A stretch of 64,000 bases of DNA, taken from positions 62,001 through 126,000 of the forward strand of contig JAVBRO010000007.1 of assembly GCA_031547885.1 (NCBI GenBank), given 5' to 3'. The stretch comes from UBA940 sp031547885. GTDB lineage: Bacteria > Bacteroidota > Bacteroidia > Bacteroidales > Rikenellaceae. The notes below the pieces were generated by a model that saw only the letters and a program-made list of their open reading frames with translations, was not told the DNA's origin and did no database searches. Below, in pieces: positions 55,586-64,000 of this stretch; position 1 is the stretch's first letter; every line of letters begins with the position of its first letter. Position numbers and translations under genes: made by a program.

Positions 55586-57217
55586 TCAGTATGTTATACC
55601 GAAGCCTATGGGATAGTTACGGCCGACCTGCAGCGGCAGCTTCCCGGAGGGCCGCAGCTTCCCGTTCATAATATCGATAAAAGAGTCGAAATAGACCGAC
55701 TGATTGCCGTACCACCCTCCCTCGCCGTAGCAGACCAAAAATGCCGAAACATCAGGGATCTTTGTTATGATATGGGGATTGCCATACGAAACAGCGATCA
55801 TTTGTCCCGGTCTGGCTGTTATGATGCTCTGTATGATCTCAATGTCTGCTTCACGAAGCGGGGCGGATTCTCCGAAGCGGGTACGCTGCACGAAGAACGA
55901 AACGACCGCATGCTTCCTTTCTCCGACCGCTTCGCGTATCGCCCGATAGGTATCGCCGCCGGTATCCGGCCCGAGCGTAAAACACGCAATCCCGGGAAAA
56001 TGGGAGTGCAGTTTCGCCTCGAGCAATCCCGCATTATGGTGCACCGCCTCTTTCTGAACCGCGATATGCACTATATCTTCACCCTTCCAATCCTTAATTG
56101 GCAACACGCCTTCATTACGCAGCAACGTCACGGAACTGTCTGCCACTTCGCGAACCACGGCCGTATTTTTGGGTGTTCCGACGGTCTCCGACACCTGCTG
56201 TTTATCCGCAAACTTTGAACGGTGCAGCCCCAGTCGGGCTTTAAACTGCAGCAGCTTCCGGACTGAGCCGTCTATCTGAGCCTTGGTTATCCGCCCTTCG
56301 GCGACAGCCCTGGCTATAGCGTCTATCGCAGCAACCGGGTCTTGGGGCTTCAGGACTATATCGTGTCCGGCCAGTATGGCTTTCACCGCGGCCTCTTCGG
56401 CCCCGAACCGAGCCACAACATGATCATACCATAGATCGTCGGTGGTAACGATACCTGTGAATCCGAGTTTTCCCCTGATAATGTCCGTTGCCAGACATGG
56501 CTCCATGCTCGCCGGAAGTACTGAACCTTTCGTCACGGCCGGCACTGCGATGTGCTCGGTCATGATGAAGTCAACCCCGGCGTCAACGGCATATTTTATA
56601 GCTTTGAATTCGTTATGGTCGAGTTCCCGCGCACTGGCATCCAGCATGTTGAAGCCGGGATTGGCCTTATCGGCCTTCATATTGCCGCGGCCCGGGAAGT
56701 GCTTAGAAGTGGCCAGCATCCCCTCTTCATGGAACGCCCTGATGTAAGCACCCGTAAGTTGTCCGGCCATATCCACATCGCCGCCGAACGAACGAACACT
56801 CTCCTGCGGATTATCGGGATCAATGGAAAGATCCGTAACCGGACTGTAGGAAAGATGGATTCCCATACTGCGCCCTTCTGCAGCCATGATCTTCGCCGCC
56901 CTATACATAAGGTCGGGGTCGCAGGCTGCGTCGAACGCCATATTGCCCGGAAATTCGCTGGCTCCGGCCACCTGCTGTCCCGCACCGCCTTCGAAATCGG
57001 AAGATATAAGGATCGGCACGTCAGCCCGCTCCTGAAGCAGGTTAAGCAGATTTACCACGCTCTCCGGCGTACCGCCGTAAAGCACGAAGCCGCCTATACC
57101 ATGCACTCCTGCCAGTTCGAGCCACTGCTCCACACGGGGATCGTCGGCGGAGACATCACCATAAATATCGGAACATACCAACTGCGCACATTTTTCACGC
57201 AGGGTCATCTGCTTCAT
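55586..57217 (-). CDS. GH3-family glycosidase, catalytic part separated from its signal peptide
   Basis: A 543-residue GH3 protein starting directly in the catalytic domain (MTLREKCAQLVCSDIYGDV). Motifs are SSDFEGGAGQQV, KHFPGRG (residues 172-178) and the nucleophile region GIVTTDDLWYD (D260). NagZ-type enzymes carry an Asp-His dyad shortly after KHFPGHG. Here the stretch reads MKADKANPGFN, so the His is missing and acid/base catalysis must differ. A C-terminal GH3_C-like domain follows (SSVTLLRNEGVLPIKDW to GKLPLQVGRNYPIGFGI). No signal peptide is present in this frame. A lipoprotein signal lies immediately upstream in another frame. Confidence 0.85.
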   Translation of the reverse strand: MKQMTLREKCAQLVCSDIYGDVSADDPRVEQWLELAGVHGIGGFVLYGGTPESVVNLLNLLQERADVPILISSDFEGGAGQQVAGASEFPGNMAFDAACDPDLMYRAAKIMAAEGRSMGIHLSYSPVTDLSIDPDNPQESVRSFGGDVDMAGQLTGAYIRAFHEEGMLATSKHFPGRGNMKADKANPGFNMLDASARELDHNEFKAIKYAVDAGVDFIMTEHIAVPAVTKGSVLPASMEPCLATDIIRGKLGFTGIVTTDDLWYDHVVARFGAEEAAVKAILAGHDIVLKPQDPVAAIDAIARAVAEGRITKAQIDGSVRKLLQFKARLGLHRSKFADKQQVSETVGTPKNTAVVREVADSSVTLLRNEGVLPIKDWKGEDIVHIAVQKEAVHHNAGLLEAKLHSHFPGIACFTLGPDTGGDTYRAIREAVGERKHAVVSFFVQRTRFGESAPLREADIEIIQSIITARPGQMIAVSYGNPHIITKIPDVSAFLVCYGEGGWYGNQSVYFDSFIDIMNGKLRPSGKLPLQVGRNYPIGFGITY

Positions 57218-57306
57218 CCTCTTTCCGATCCACGCTCTTCCACACTACCGCATCCGGCAATGGAGAGAAACAGTACTGCTGAAGATATAAGTTCTACCGC
57301 CCTCAT
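57214..57306 (-). CDS. Lipoprotein signal mini-frame overlapping the GH3 start
   Basis: A 30-codon frame encodes a complete lipoprotein signal with lipobox (MRAVELISSAVLFLSIAG then Cys) and a short GSVEERGSERG tail. Its TGA overlaps the GH3 ATG as ATGA (57214-57217). Relative to the GH3 frame this is a shift of one base added or two lost. Either the GH3 gene carries a recent frameshift (or a sequencing error) that detached its export signal, or translation re-initiates and makes a cytoplasmic enzyme. Confidence 0.7.
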   Translation of the reverse strand: MRAVELISSAVLFLSIAGCGSVEERGSERG

Positions 57307-57459
57307 CGTCAGTCATATTGTTTTGGTTCGGTGCGCCGGTCATTATCTACGTCGAACGCATGCCAGGCCGCCGTCGGGCACTCCTAGCAGCACCCGCACC
57401 GCACTAAGAGCGCCGGGGCCATGGCTATGCGGTTTTCATTCACTGTCAATGAAGTTTGG

Positions 57460-58239
57460 TTATTTCAAATGAAGCGACATCGCATCGTTGGCATACTGTT
57501 TGGCATAGGCATAGGGAATGCGTCCGTAACCTCCGTCGCCGAAAGACTCCCCGTGAGAATTCTTGAAGATCAGGTAGCCGCCGCCCGGAGAGTTAGCATC
57601 GGTCTGGTAACCGACGATCAGCACGCTATGCCCGTCGAAGACGTCTTCTTCGGAGACCATAGCAAGCTCTCCGCCGCAAAGATACCGTTCCTTCACCCCG
57701 TCTTTAGGCCAGCGGAACCCGATAGCGACCGGATGGTCGTCGTCGAGCTCCTTGCGTATGCGCTGCAGTTGCTTTTCAGTAACGCCGTTCGCCGGATCCC
57801 ACTCTTTGATCCACACCTGCTCACCCGACTTGCGCGACGCAGCTTCGTTTTTGGCCGCTTCAGACGGCTCGCCCTTATCGCTGAACCGCGTCGCATAAGG
57901 CATATAGTCATCGGCACAGATGCCGTAACGCGTCATGCCGTCGATGCCGAAATGGAAGTAAGACCCGTCGGCATCGACGCCCTCTACCCTATTGGCGGCC
58001 CAATTAAGGTATTCGACCGACAGGGGCGTAGTCTCTCCCAATATATGAGCACGCTCGAATTCGATCAGTCCCACCAGTGTGAAAATAGAGCAGGTTCCGC
58101 GGACACCCTGGTCCTTCACAGATATGCCGTATTCCTCAAAAAGCGGGCGCAGCGTCTTACTTTGTGCATTGGCAGTGTCGCAGCTCAGCATTAGGGCGCC
58201 AAACAGAACGCATGAGAGTTTTAAAGCAATATTCTTCAT
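57460..58239 (-). CDS. Papain-like (C1A) cysteine protease, secreted
   Basis: A 259-residue protein with a lipoprotein-type signal (MKNIALKLSCVLFGALMLS then Cys). The C1A catalytic set is intact: oxyanion Gln Q44 and nucleophile C50 in DQGVRGTCSIF, H204 in DGHSVLIVGY and N227 in FKNSHGESFG. There is no long inhibitory pro-region, which is usual for Bacteroidetes members. It lies 13 bases after the GH38 gene inside the glycan operon. The target may carry a peptide (glycoprotein), or the protease may mature other locus proteins (inference). Confidence 0.88.
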   Translation of the reverse strand: MKNIALKLSCVLFGALMLSCDTANAQSKTLRPLFEEYGISVKDQGVRGTCSIFTLVGLIEFERAHILGETTPLSVEYLNWAANRVEGVDADGSYFHFGIDGMTRYGICADDYMPYATRFSDKGEPSEAAKNEAASRKSGEQVWIKEWDPANGVTEKQLQRIRKELDDDHPVAIGFRWPKDGVKERYLCGGELAMVSEEDVFDGHSVLIVGYQTDANSPGGGYLIFKNSHGESFGDGGYGRIPYAYAKQYANDAMSLHLK

Positions 58240-58252
58240 CTTATACTATGTT

Positions 58253-60865
58253 TTAGTCAAAAAAACGCGGTGGATGGCCTTTCTTGCCTTCGAGCCATAT
58301 ATTCAGGGCCTTGCGCTTGTTTTCAGGGACCAGTTCATCCCACCGCGTAAGAGGCGTTATATCCGCCACCGACGAAGATGCCTGCAGACGGACGGTCACT
58401 ATCTGCTGAGGCCTGACCGAAATGGTGTAGCTTCCGTTCTCACCTTTCAGCGGCACGGGATTGGCGCCTGTCATGTCGGTAATCCATGCTGCCGTGTGAG
58501 GCAGCCCCACTTCCAGTATGCACTCTCCAGCCTCTCCCAAACACTCGGCAAAACGTAGCTCTATCTGGTCGCCCTCACGGCGCAGCGCCTCGATGATCAC
58601 ATTGTCCGAACTCTTCACAAAACAGCGCGGCGATTTTTTGCCGCTGCCGGCAACAATGACGGGCGTGGAGTTATATTCCCACGCCAATTGCGGTATACGC
58701 GCTCCGCTCCACGAGTCACGCGGAACTACGGCATATTCGAAGCGGTGATGTCCTGCTCCGGTGAGCCATGAGTTGGGAAGTTTCCAATAGGTTTCGGTTG
58801 CGTTCAGCATATATATCACCGGCGTGCCGCCATCTATTTCACGGCCGGTAAGCCCGCGGTCGAGCATGGCCAGGCCGCTTCCCGAAGCGAGCTGGTAGTC
58901 GCTCCAGCGGACCGCCGGCTGTATGCCCCCCCCCGAACACGGCTGTCCGGTTTCAGGCTCGGGCCATGTCGTATGTTCGAATCCGTAGGGTATGCCCTTA
59001 CGTATTTCCGACGGACTCGAAGACATTGGGAATTCGGCAAAGGCGACATGCATATCGGGAATATCGTTCACATCCGTTTCGAAATCGATCCGGGGCGAAT
59101 CTTTGTAAAAACGTACGAGACGCTGCAGCTTCGAGCCGCCGTAGAAATCGCTCTGCGCAACGACGGTTATCGCAAGAGGCCCCTCGGTAACCGTTATTTC
59201 GGCGGTGTAATCGTCCGAAGATGCGGTAAGGATGCGGTCGCTGCGCTTTTCCAGAAAATCACCCGGATATTTCGATTTGGATTGCTCTATAATGAACACA
59301 TTGCCGTTGCCTCCCAATAGTTCCTCGCCTCCGGGTTTAAGCTTCAGGCTGGAAATGGAGCCTGTTCGCGGATCTATGCTCACGCTGTAGAACGGCGTCT
59401 CTATCCGCTGCGGCAGGGCTATCGGCACAGGTTTCGGCGGGGGCGAATTTTTTAATGCCGCGCCCCGAAGTTCCATCGCTCTGCAAGGAAGCATGCAAAG
59501 TGTACGTCCGTCAGGCAGCGCTTCAGCCTTGACGCCTGCTATGCTCTTGCCTGCAGGAACATCCAACGCCACCGGGACGGTAAGCGCAACCCCGGCAGGA
59601 TTGAATACCCCCGCAGCCTTACCTTCCGGCAGAAGCGCGGATACGGCAGAGCGACTGATGGCTCCCGCGTGCTGCCCGACCCATGTGTGGCGGTCTTTCA
59701 CGTCCCATGACTCGTCGTGCTCGAATACCATCCCGCCGGCGGAACCCCACAGGCTGTTGCGGTCCATGCATAGCAGCAGTTGCAGCCATGCGTGATAAAT
59801 TTCCTGCGCGGGATATTCGTATCCGCCCTCAAGACTCGCCGCCGCAGCCAGCGCTTCGGCTGCCTGAAGATAATGTTCGTTGCGACGAAACCATTGTTTT
59901 GCACGCGGATTGTCCACCCAGAAAGCGTGGTATGAGAACGATGTTCCCCCTTCGAGCGTGGGAACTTCGACTTCTCCGGAGTACACCAACGGGGAGACGG
60001 CGTCGAAATATTCGGAGAACGTGGCAAATTCGATCTCCTCTCCGGGCCTGAGATCTTTCCACTGTGCCAGAAATTCAGTAGGATTTCCTTCGTATCGCGG
60101 AGAGAGAGAGTAGTCTCCGTGACCGCCGAGGGCGAGCACGGGGGCGCAGTCGGGAGTGAGGCTCCGCTCATAATCTATCGCGTCGGCGACTTGGCCGAGT
60201 TGTGTTTCATCGAGCCTTGCGGCAGACGTGAACAACGGGTCCATCACAGCATAGAATCCCGGGGAGAACGTCAGCACTTTCGATCCGTCGGGCGACTTCG
60301 ACCAGAAAACATTCCGGCCGAACGGATTGTTACGAAAATAAATGAGCCCTTCGAGTCCCAATCCAGCGCATATCTGGGGCATCTGGGAGTGGGTTCCGCA
60401 CACATCTATCGTCCAGCAATGGCGTGGACGTACGCCCATCACCTGCTTTTGCCAGCGCAGTCCCTCAACACCCATCCTGACCAGCGCCTCGCCGCCTGAA
60501 AGGTTGATGGTCGATTCGAGAAAGAAAGCGTTTGGCAGTTCGACACGCCCTTCATCTATACGCCGCTTCAACTCCTCGAAACGATCGGGAGTGAAGTTGG
60601 CTATCGCTATCATATTGTTGCACTCCGAAAGGACGAATTTGTAATTTTGGTCCTGAGCCACCTTATCCAGATGATCGAGGTATGAATTTGCAATGTAGTT
60701 GCGCTCGACGGACCAGTCGGTAAGCCAGCCGCAGCTTGCAGGATGGAAATTGGGAACCACGTAGACCGGAGTTTTTACGCTGTCAACGGATTGCGCTCCT
60801 GCAGAACCGACTGATATCGTCACGAAAACGGCCAATGCCGAAAATATCCTTATCCTGTTTTTCAT
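58253..60865 (-). CDS. GH38-like glycosidase
   Basis: The start at 60865 gives a good signal (MKNRIRIFSALAVFVTISVG SAGA). A longer frame to 60994 overlaps rhaT and is rejected. The 870-residue protein follows the GH38 alpha-mannosidase plan. The N-terminal (beta/alpha) domain has CWTIDVCGTHSQMPQICAGL, which aligns with the nucleophile Asp segment. A helical bundle follows around SFSYHAFWVDNPRAKQWF, then C-terminal beta domains. The usual zinc motif HxD-x-GW near the N-terminus reads NFHPASCGW, lacking the Asp ligand. Activity on alpha-mannosides or alpha-D-rhamnose-like sugars is a guess. Confidence 0.75.
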   Translation of the reverse strand: MKNRIRIFSALAVFVTISVGSAGAQSVDSVKTPVYVVPNFHPASCGWLTDWSVERNYIANSYLDHLDKVAQDQNYKFVLSECNNMIAIANFTPDRFEELKRRIDEGRVELPNAFFLESTINLSGGEALVRMGVEGLRWQKQVMGVRPRHCWTIDVCGTHSQMPQICAGLGLEGLIYFRNNPFGRNVFWSKSPDGSKVLTFSPGFYAVMDPLFTSAARLDETQLGQVADAIDYERSLTPDCAPVLALGGHGDYSLSPRYEGNPTEFLAQWKDLRPGEEIEFATFSEYFDAVSPLVYSGEVEVPTLEGGTSFSYHAFWVDNPRAKQWFRRNEHYLQAAEALAAAASLEGGYEYPAQEIYHAWLQLLLCMDRNSLWGSAGGMVFEHDESWDVKDRHTWVGQHAGAISRSAVSALLPEGKAAGVFNPAGVALTVPVALDVPAGKSIAGVKAEALPDGRTLCMLPCRAMELRGAALKNSPPPKPVPIALPQRIETPFYSVSIDPRTGSISSLKLKPGGEELLGGNGNVFIIEQSKSKYPGDFLEKRSDRILTASSDDYTAEITVTEGPLAITVVAQSDFYGGSKLQRLVRFYKDSPRIDFETDVNDIPDMHVAFAEFPMSSSPSEIRKGIPYGFEHTTWPEPETGQPCSGGGIQPAVRWSDYQLASGSGLAMLDRGLTGREIDGGTPVIYMLNATETYWKLPNSWLTGAGHHRFEYAVVPRDSWSGARIPQLAWEYNSTPVIVAGSGKKSPRCFVKSSDNVIIEALRREGDQIELRFAECLGEAGECILEVGLPHTAAWITDMTGANPVPLKGENGSYTISVRPQQIVTVRLQASSSVADITPLTRWDELVPENKRKALNIWLEGKKGHPPRFFD

Positions 60866-60879
60866 TATTTTCTTACAGT

Positions 60880-61902
60880 TTACAATGAGTTTGCATATCC
60901 CAACACTATCCATGAAGCTATCAATACGGCATTTCCTGCGATTAGCCATGGAATGGACCTGCGAACCTTCCACTCCCCCGCCAATATGGCCCATACATTG
61001 CTCACGATCAGCGAGACGGCTATGAACATGGTCCAGCCGAGCACCTGTCCCGAACCTCCCATGATCGAGGCTCCGCGTCCGTAAACCGCAAGGGCGGCGA
61101 ACCAGAGCAGAGCGGTCAGGAAGGTTATGCCGTACGCTTTCCCTGAACGCGGAGCAGCGAATGTTTTGTAGCTCCTGTTACGTATAAGCAGGAACAGCGT
61201 GTAAAGGAATTGAACGACGAACCCGCCGCAGAAGACCAGAAGCCACTGTACCAACGATGCGTCGGCAGGCGAAGCACCCTGTTCAACAGCAGCCTGTCCT
61301 GCAGCCGAGGCCCTGCCGAAACCGATATTAAGCAGCCCCGAACAAACTCCGCTGACCACGATCCCCACAAGGGCAAGCAGGAACGTAAGGTCTATTTTCC
61401 CGGTTTTCTGCCCCTTCCCTGCGTTCTCTTTCCGTTCACGTATGACGCCTGCGACCGTGATGAGTGCAACTCCCAGAACCATCACCACATTGCCTGCAAC
61501 CAAATACCAGAAGTATGGTTTGGATAGTGCGTCCTCGGTGAAGAACAGAGCGCCGAACGAACCGCTGATGGCCGTAAAACTCATTCCGATGCCATATGTC
61601 AGCGACAGACCGAGGCGCAGTACGGAAAATCCCCACAACAGAGCTCCCACGCCCCACATAGCACCCATCAGTATAACGGCGATCGCGTCGCCCCGAGAGA
61701 TGCTCGACAGGGCCGCAATCGGATCGGGAATAAGCCACCAGACGCACACGACTGGCAGGACGATCATTCCTGTAATTGAAAAGAGTATCCAGAAGGCCTC
61801 CCAGGCCAGAGGCTGAAATTTCTTCATGCCAAGGCCGTAAGTGCCCTGGAAAATCCCCGACAGGAGTATCAGCAGTATCCCTGCTGTAAAATTAGCGTTC
61901 AT
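60880..61902 (-). CDS. rhaT: L-rhamnose/H+ symporter RhaT
   Basis: A 340-residue inner-membrane permease of the DMT superfamily with about ten helices. RhaT landmarks are the N-terminal LLSGIFQGTYGLGMKKFQPL, AMWGVGALLWGFSVLRLGLS, GIGMSFTAISGSFGAL and the C-terminal ASWIVLGYANSL. E. coli RhaT imports L-rhamnose. Here it supports rhamnose as the product of the three GH106 enzymes. Its ATG overlaps the stop of the upstream UroD-type methyltransferase gene (ATGA), so both are translated together, and GH38 follows after 14 bases. Confidence 0.9.
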   Translation of the reverse strand: MNANFTAGILLILLSGIFQGTYGLGMKKFQPLAWEAFWILFSITGMIVLPVVCVWWLIPDPIAALSSISRGDAIAVILMGAMWGVGALLWGFSVLRLGLSLTYGIGMSFTAISGSFGALFFTEDALSKPYFWYLVAGNVVMVLGVALITVAGVIRERKENAGKGQKTGKIDLTFLLALVGIVVSGVCSGLLNIGFGRASAAGQAAVEQGASPADASLVQWLLVFCGGFVVQFLYTLFLLIRNRSYKTFAAPRSGKAYGITFLTALLWFAALAVYGRGASIMGGSGQVLGWTMFIAVSLIVSNVWAILAGEWKVRRSIPWLIAGNAVLIASWIVLGYANSL

Positions 61903-62939
61903 GATCTCAGACTATTAACAGTGTCAAACAATGCTTCGATATTCTCCGGAGAGATATCCGGCAGTATGGCTTCATGGCTCGGGGATATTACAAGGCCCGT
62001 CGGAAATATCTCCGCCAGTTCCCTCACTTTGGCGGAGACTTCGTCCGGATCGCCGCATACAAGCAGATGCTGGGCGTCGACGCCGCCGCAGAACGACACA
62101 CTGCCTCCGAACTCCTCTTTCAGTCCGCGCGGCTCCATCCCTGCCGCCAACGCCTGTATCGGGTGTATTACATCCGCTCCGAGCGCTATAATGTCGGGGA
62201 TCACGTCGCGTATCGAACCGCATGAGTGATAGACCACCTTTAATCCGTAACTCCTAGCCTGCGTAATGAGTTTGCCCATACCTTCGAACACCAACTCCCT
62301 GAGGCTGTCGGGAGAGACCATCAGTCCGGTCTGGCTGCCGAAGTCGTTGCCAAGCAGCACTGCGTGGACCTTGCCGCGCGTAGCTTCATAGAAGATCGCA
62401 TTGGCTTTCAGGTAGAAGTCGGTTATATGGTCGATAACGGCCCTGAACATATCCGGTTCGGCCAGCATTTTTATAAGGGCAGTTTCCATTCCGAACGCCG
62501 CACAGGCATCCTGGAAATGAGCCGACCAAAGCACCCCCATCACGGCGTAACCTTCGGGAACCTCGTCGACGATGCGGCAGCACTCGCACGGATCTATATA
62601 GAGGGACGGATCGGGCCAGTCGAAAAGTTCCACATCGGCCGGGTCGGAATAATCCTCAAAAAAACCGGGAGCAGTAAGCGTACGCCCTTCCGCCGCTCCA
62701 TCCTTCTTTTTCATGAAGTCGAAAGCAGTGTAAATAGCGTCGCTGACAGGGGAATGATACGGCATCTCAACAGGCCAGACATCATCGTTGAGCCTGGCTT
62801 TAAGGGCTGCGATATCAGCCACTCCGAAGTGGCCGAACAAAGCGGGAAGTGCCACCGGATCGGGAATGCCGAGCCACGAAGCCGGCCTGTCCACCGGTCT
62901 CCGCTCTACAGTTGCTAAAAAACGCTCTATACGGTTCAT
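61899..62939 (-). CDS. UroD-superfamily methyltransferase, coupled to rhaT
   Basis: A 346-residue TIM-barrel protein related to uroporphyrinogen decarboxylase but of the corrinoid-methyltransferase type. H238 and C240 (VVYHSCGSIRDVIPDI) match the first part of the Zn site, and C284 (SFCGGVDAQHLL) is a possible third ligand, although the family's last Cys near residue 319 is Ser/His here (ISPSHEAILPD). VLLGNDFGSQTGLMVSPDSL is typical of this subgroup. It starts 2 bases after the GH116 gene and overlaps rhaT by 4. A substrate:corrinoid demethylase (MtvB-like) acting on a methoxylated sugar or aglycone is the proposed role (inference). Confidence 0.8.
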   Translation of the reverse strand: MNRIERFLATVERRPVDRPASWLGIPDPVALPALFGHFGVADIAALKARLNDDVWPVEMPYHSPVSDAIYTAFDFMKKKDGAAEGRTLTAPGFFEDYSDPADVELFDWPDPSLYIDPCECCRIVDEVPEGYAVMGVLWSAHFQDACAAFGMETALIKMLAEPDMFRAVIDHITDFYLKANAIFYEATRGKVHAVLLGNDFGSQTGLMVSPDSLRELVFEGMGKLITQARSYGLKVVYHSCGSIRDVIPDIIALGADVIHPIQALAAGMEPRGLKEEFGGSVSFCGGVDAQHLLVCGDPDEVSAKVRELAEIFPTGLVISPSHEAILPDISPENIEALFDTVNSLRS

Positions 62940-62941
62940 AT

Positions 62942-64000
62942 CTACTTTTTTACTACTGTTCTATTTACGTCTATCGTGCCATGAACAACATTTACACTTG
63001 CTTTACCGCCTTTGAGAGTTACCGTGCCGAAGCCGGTTGCCGTACTCAGGAACGACGTGAAATCGCCTATGCGGGAGTCTACATACAAAGTCCTGTCGAC
63101 CGCATCATAGCGCACTCCGGTAAGGGCCTGAAACATGCCGTAGCTGGCCATCGCACGGGCATACCAGTTGCCGCACTCAACCTCGTTGAATGGATTGCGG
63201 TTCGTGCCGTCGTAGCGGTCGCGGCATATGCGCACTATATCGAGCCCTTTCTCCACTTCTCCCAGATACATGAGATGCGCGGCGACCTGATATTCGATAC
63301 CGGTCCACACCTCGTTGCTGTAGACGAACGGGATGGATGGTTTGCCGCCCTTCGGCCACGAACACAGCAACATCCCGCCCTCGTCGCCGAAGGCATATCC
63401 CGGCCGTTGCGGGTTATCGTGGGTCGAAAGGTCTCTCCTGAGGTTGTATTTATGGACCGACACCAGGTGGCTCCTGGTTTTATCTTCGTCCAGAGGCTCC
63501 GGAAGTCCGCATGCACGGGCCATGTTGGAGCCGAAAACTCCATCCGAAAGGCATCCTGCGCCATATTGATACTTGGGTCCCTCTTTCACAAACAGTTCGA
63601 AAAATTCGGGGTGCATCCGGCGGTCGGGATCTTCCTGAGCGGCTTTTACCGGATCGGGCGCCTGCAAGCCGGTCCACTGAATGTTCTGGATAAAATACTC
63701 GCCGTTGAAAAGTTCCTTCTCGGTAAACGCCCTGCATAACGCATAGAGTTTTTCGTACTGCGAAACATTTTCGCCGAGGTATTTGCCCATGCGGATTATC
63801 GCCGTCAGGGCGCCAACATAGAAACTGTTATGCATTCCGTCCGATCCCCAGAACTCTATGTCGTAGGTATTGTGGTGGGGCTCCTCTATGGTTCCTTTCA
63901 GCGTGGGGTCCCATGTCCTGATACAGTAATCCATACTTTGCTTCACCTTGGGATACATCTTTCTGAGCCACGCCTTGTCGCCGCTTATGCGCCAGTCGCG
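62942..64000 (-). CDS. GH116-like glycosidase, C-terminal part (runs off window)
   Basis: The frame is open from the window edge for 352 residues. The (alpha/alpha)6-barrel features of GH116 (GBA2-type) are visible: EEPHHNTYDIEFWGSDGMHN, SFYVGALTAIIRMGKYLGE, LFNGEYFIQNIQ, QYGAGCLSDGVFG, EVWTGIEYQVAAHLMYLGE and RNPFNEVECGNWYARAMASY. GH116 enzymes are beta-glucosidases or beta-xylosidases. The nucleophile Glu lies upstream, outside the window. It is the first visible gene of the operon containing the UroD-type methyltransferase and rhaT. Confidence 0.85.
   Translation of the reverse strand, partial: RDWRISGDKAWLRKMYPKVKQSMDYCIRTWDPTLKGTIEEPHHNTYDIEFWGSDGMHNSFYVGALTAIIRMGKYLGENVSQYEKLYALCRAFTEKELFNGEYFIQNIQWTGLQAPDPVKAAQEDPDRRMHPEFFELFVKEGPKYQYGAGCLSDGVFGSNMARACGLPEPLDEDKTRSHLVSVHKYNLRRDLSTHDNPQRPGYAFGDEGGMLLCSWPKGGKPSIPFVYSNEVWTGIEYQVAAHLMYLGEVEKGLDIVRICRDRYDGTNRNPFNEVECGNWYARAMASYGMFQALTGVRYDAVDRTLYVDSRIGDFTSFLSTATGFGTVTLKGGKASVNVVHGTIDVNRTVVKK

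Overview
The window looks like chromosomal DNA of a gut Bacteroidales, most likely Alistipes or another Rikenellaceae member (inference). The support is SusC/SusD pairs, Mfa/FimB-type fimbrial lipoproteins, RteC and CTn-type integrase genes, many lipoprotein signal peptides, Bacteroidetes-type promoters (TAnnTTTG at -7) and a moderately high GC content.

Layout. (1) 1-4.65 kb, minus strand: housekeeping nadE, an RseC-like gene, rnfB, rnfC and the start of rnfD. Tandem heptamer repeats fill the spacers, and nadE has a structured leader. (2) 5.0-9.6 kb: tRNA-Phe followed by a small integrative element with a tyrosine recombinase, a FISUMP lipoprotein, a cupin-only protein, RteC and an excisionase-like HTH protein. 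No mobilisation genes and no right end were seen. (3) 9.6-11.4 kb: a decayed Rhs gene broken by two copies of a 35-bp palindromic repeat. (4) 11.4-22.2 kb, minus strand: an ECF sigma / FecR anti-sigma pair upstream of a surface-fimbria operon (STN-DUF3575 barrel, DUF3868/OmpA protein, FimB/Mfa2 anchor, a 1325-residue GLUG-repeat adhesin and two more fimbrillin-like lipoproteins). (5) 22.6-26 kb: an AAA ATPase with a nuclease-like tail, a GNAT acetyltransferase, a methyltransferase, and a scar holding a fragment of a sigma-54 activator and an orphan promoter. (6) 26-29.5 kb: a corrinoid methyl-transfer module (AraC regulator, UroD/MtaA-type methyltransferase, MetH-activation-domain protein, corrinoid protein). 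(7) 29.8-64 kb, all minus strand: a large polysaccharide-utilisation locus with AraC regulator, three GH106-type rhamnosidases, a sugar isomerase, two surface glycan-binding lipoproteins, SusD, SusC, a six-hairpin glycosidase, GH172, GH3, papain-like protease, GH38, RhaT, a second UroD-type methyltransferase and a truncated GH116.

How it fits together (inference): the locus appears to capture and dismantle a rhamnose-rich glycan or glycoside. The UroD-type methyltransferase whose stop codon overlaps the rhaT start (ATGA), together with the corrinoid protein, second methyltransferase and MetH-type reactivation protein at the other end, suggests that imported sugar or aglycone is O-demethylated through a corrinoid carrier. 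Such a link between a Bacteroidales glycan locus and corrinoid demethylation is the most interesting candidate system in the window.
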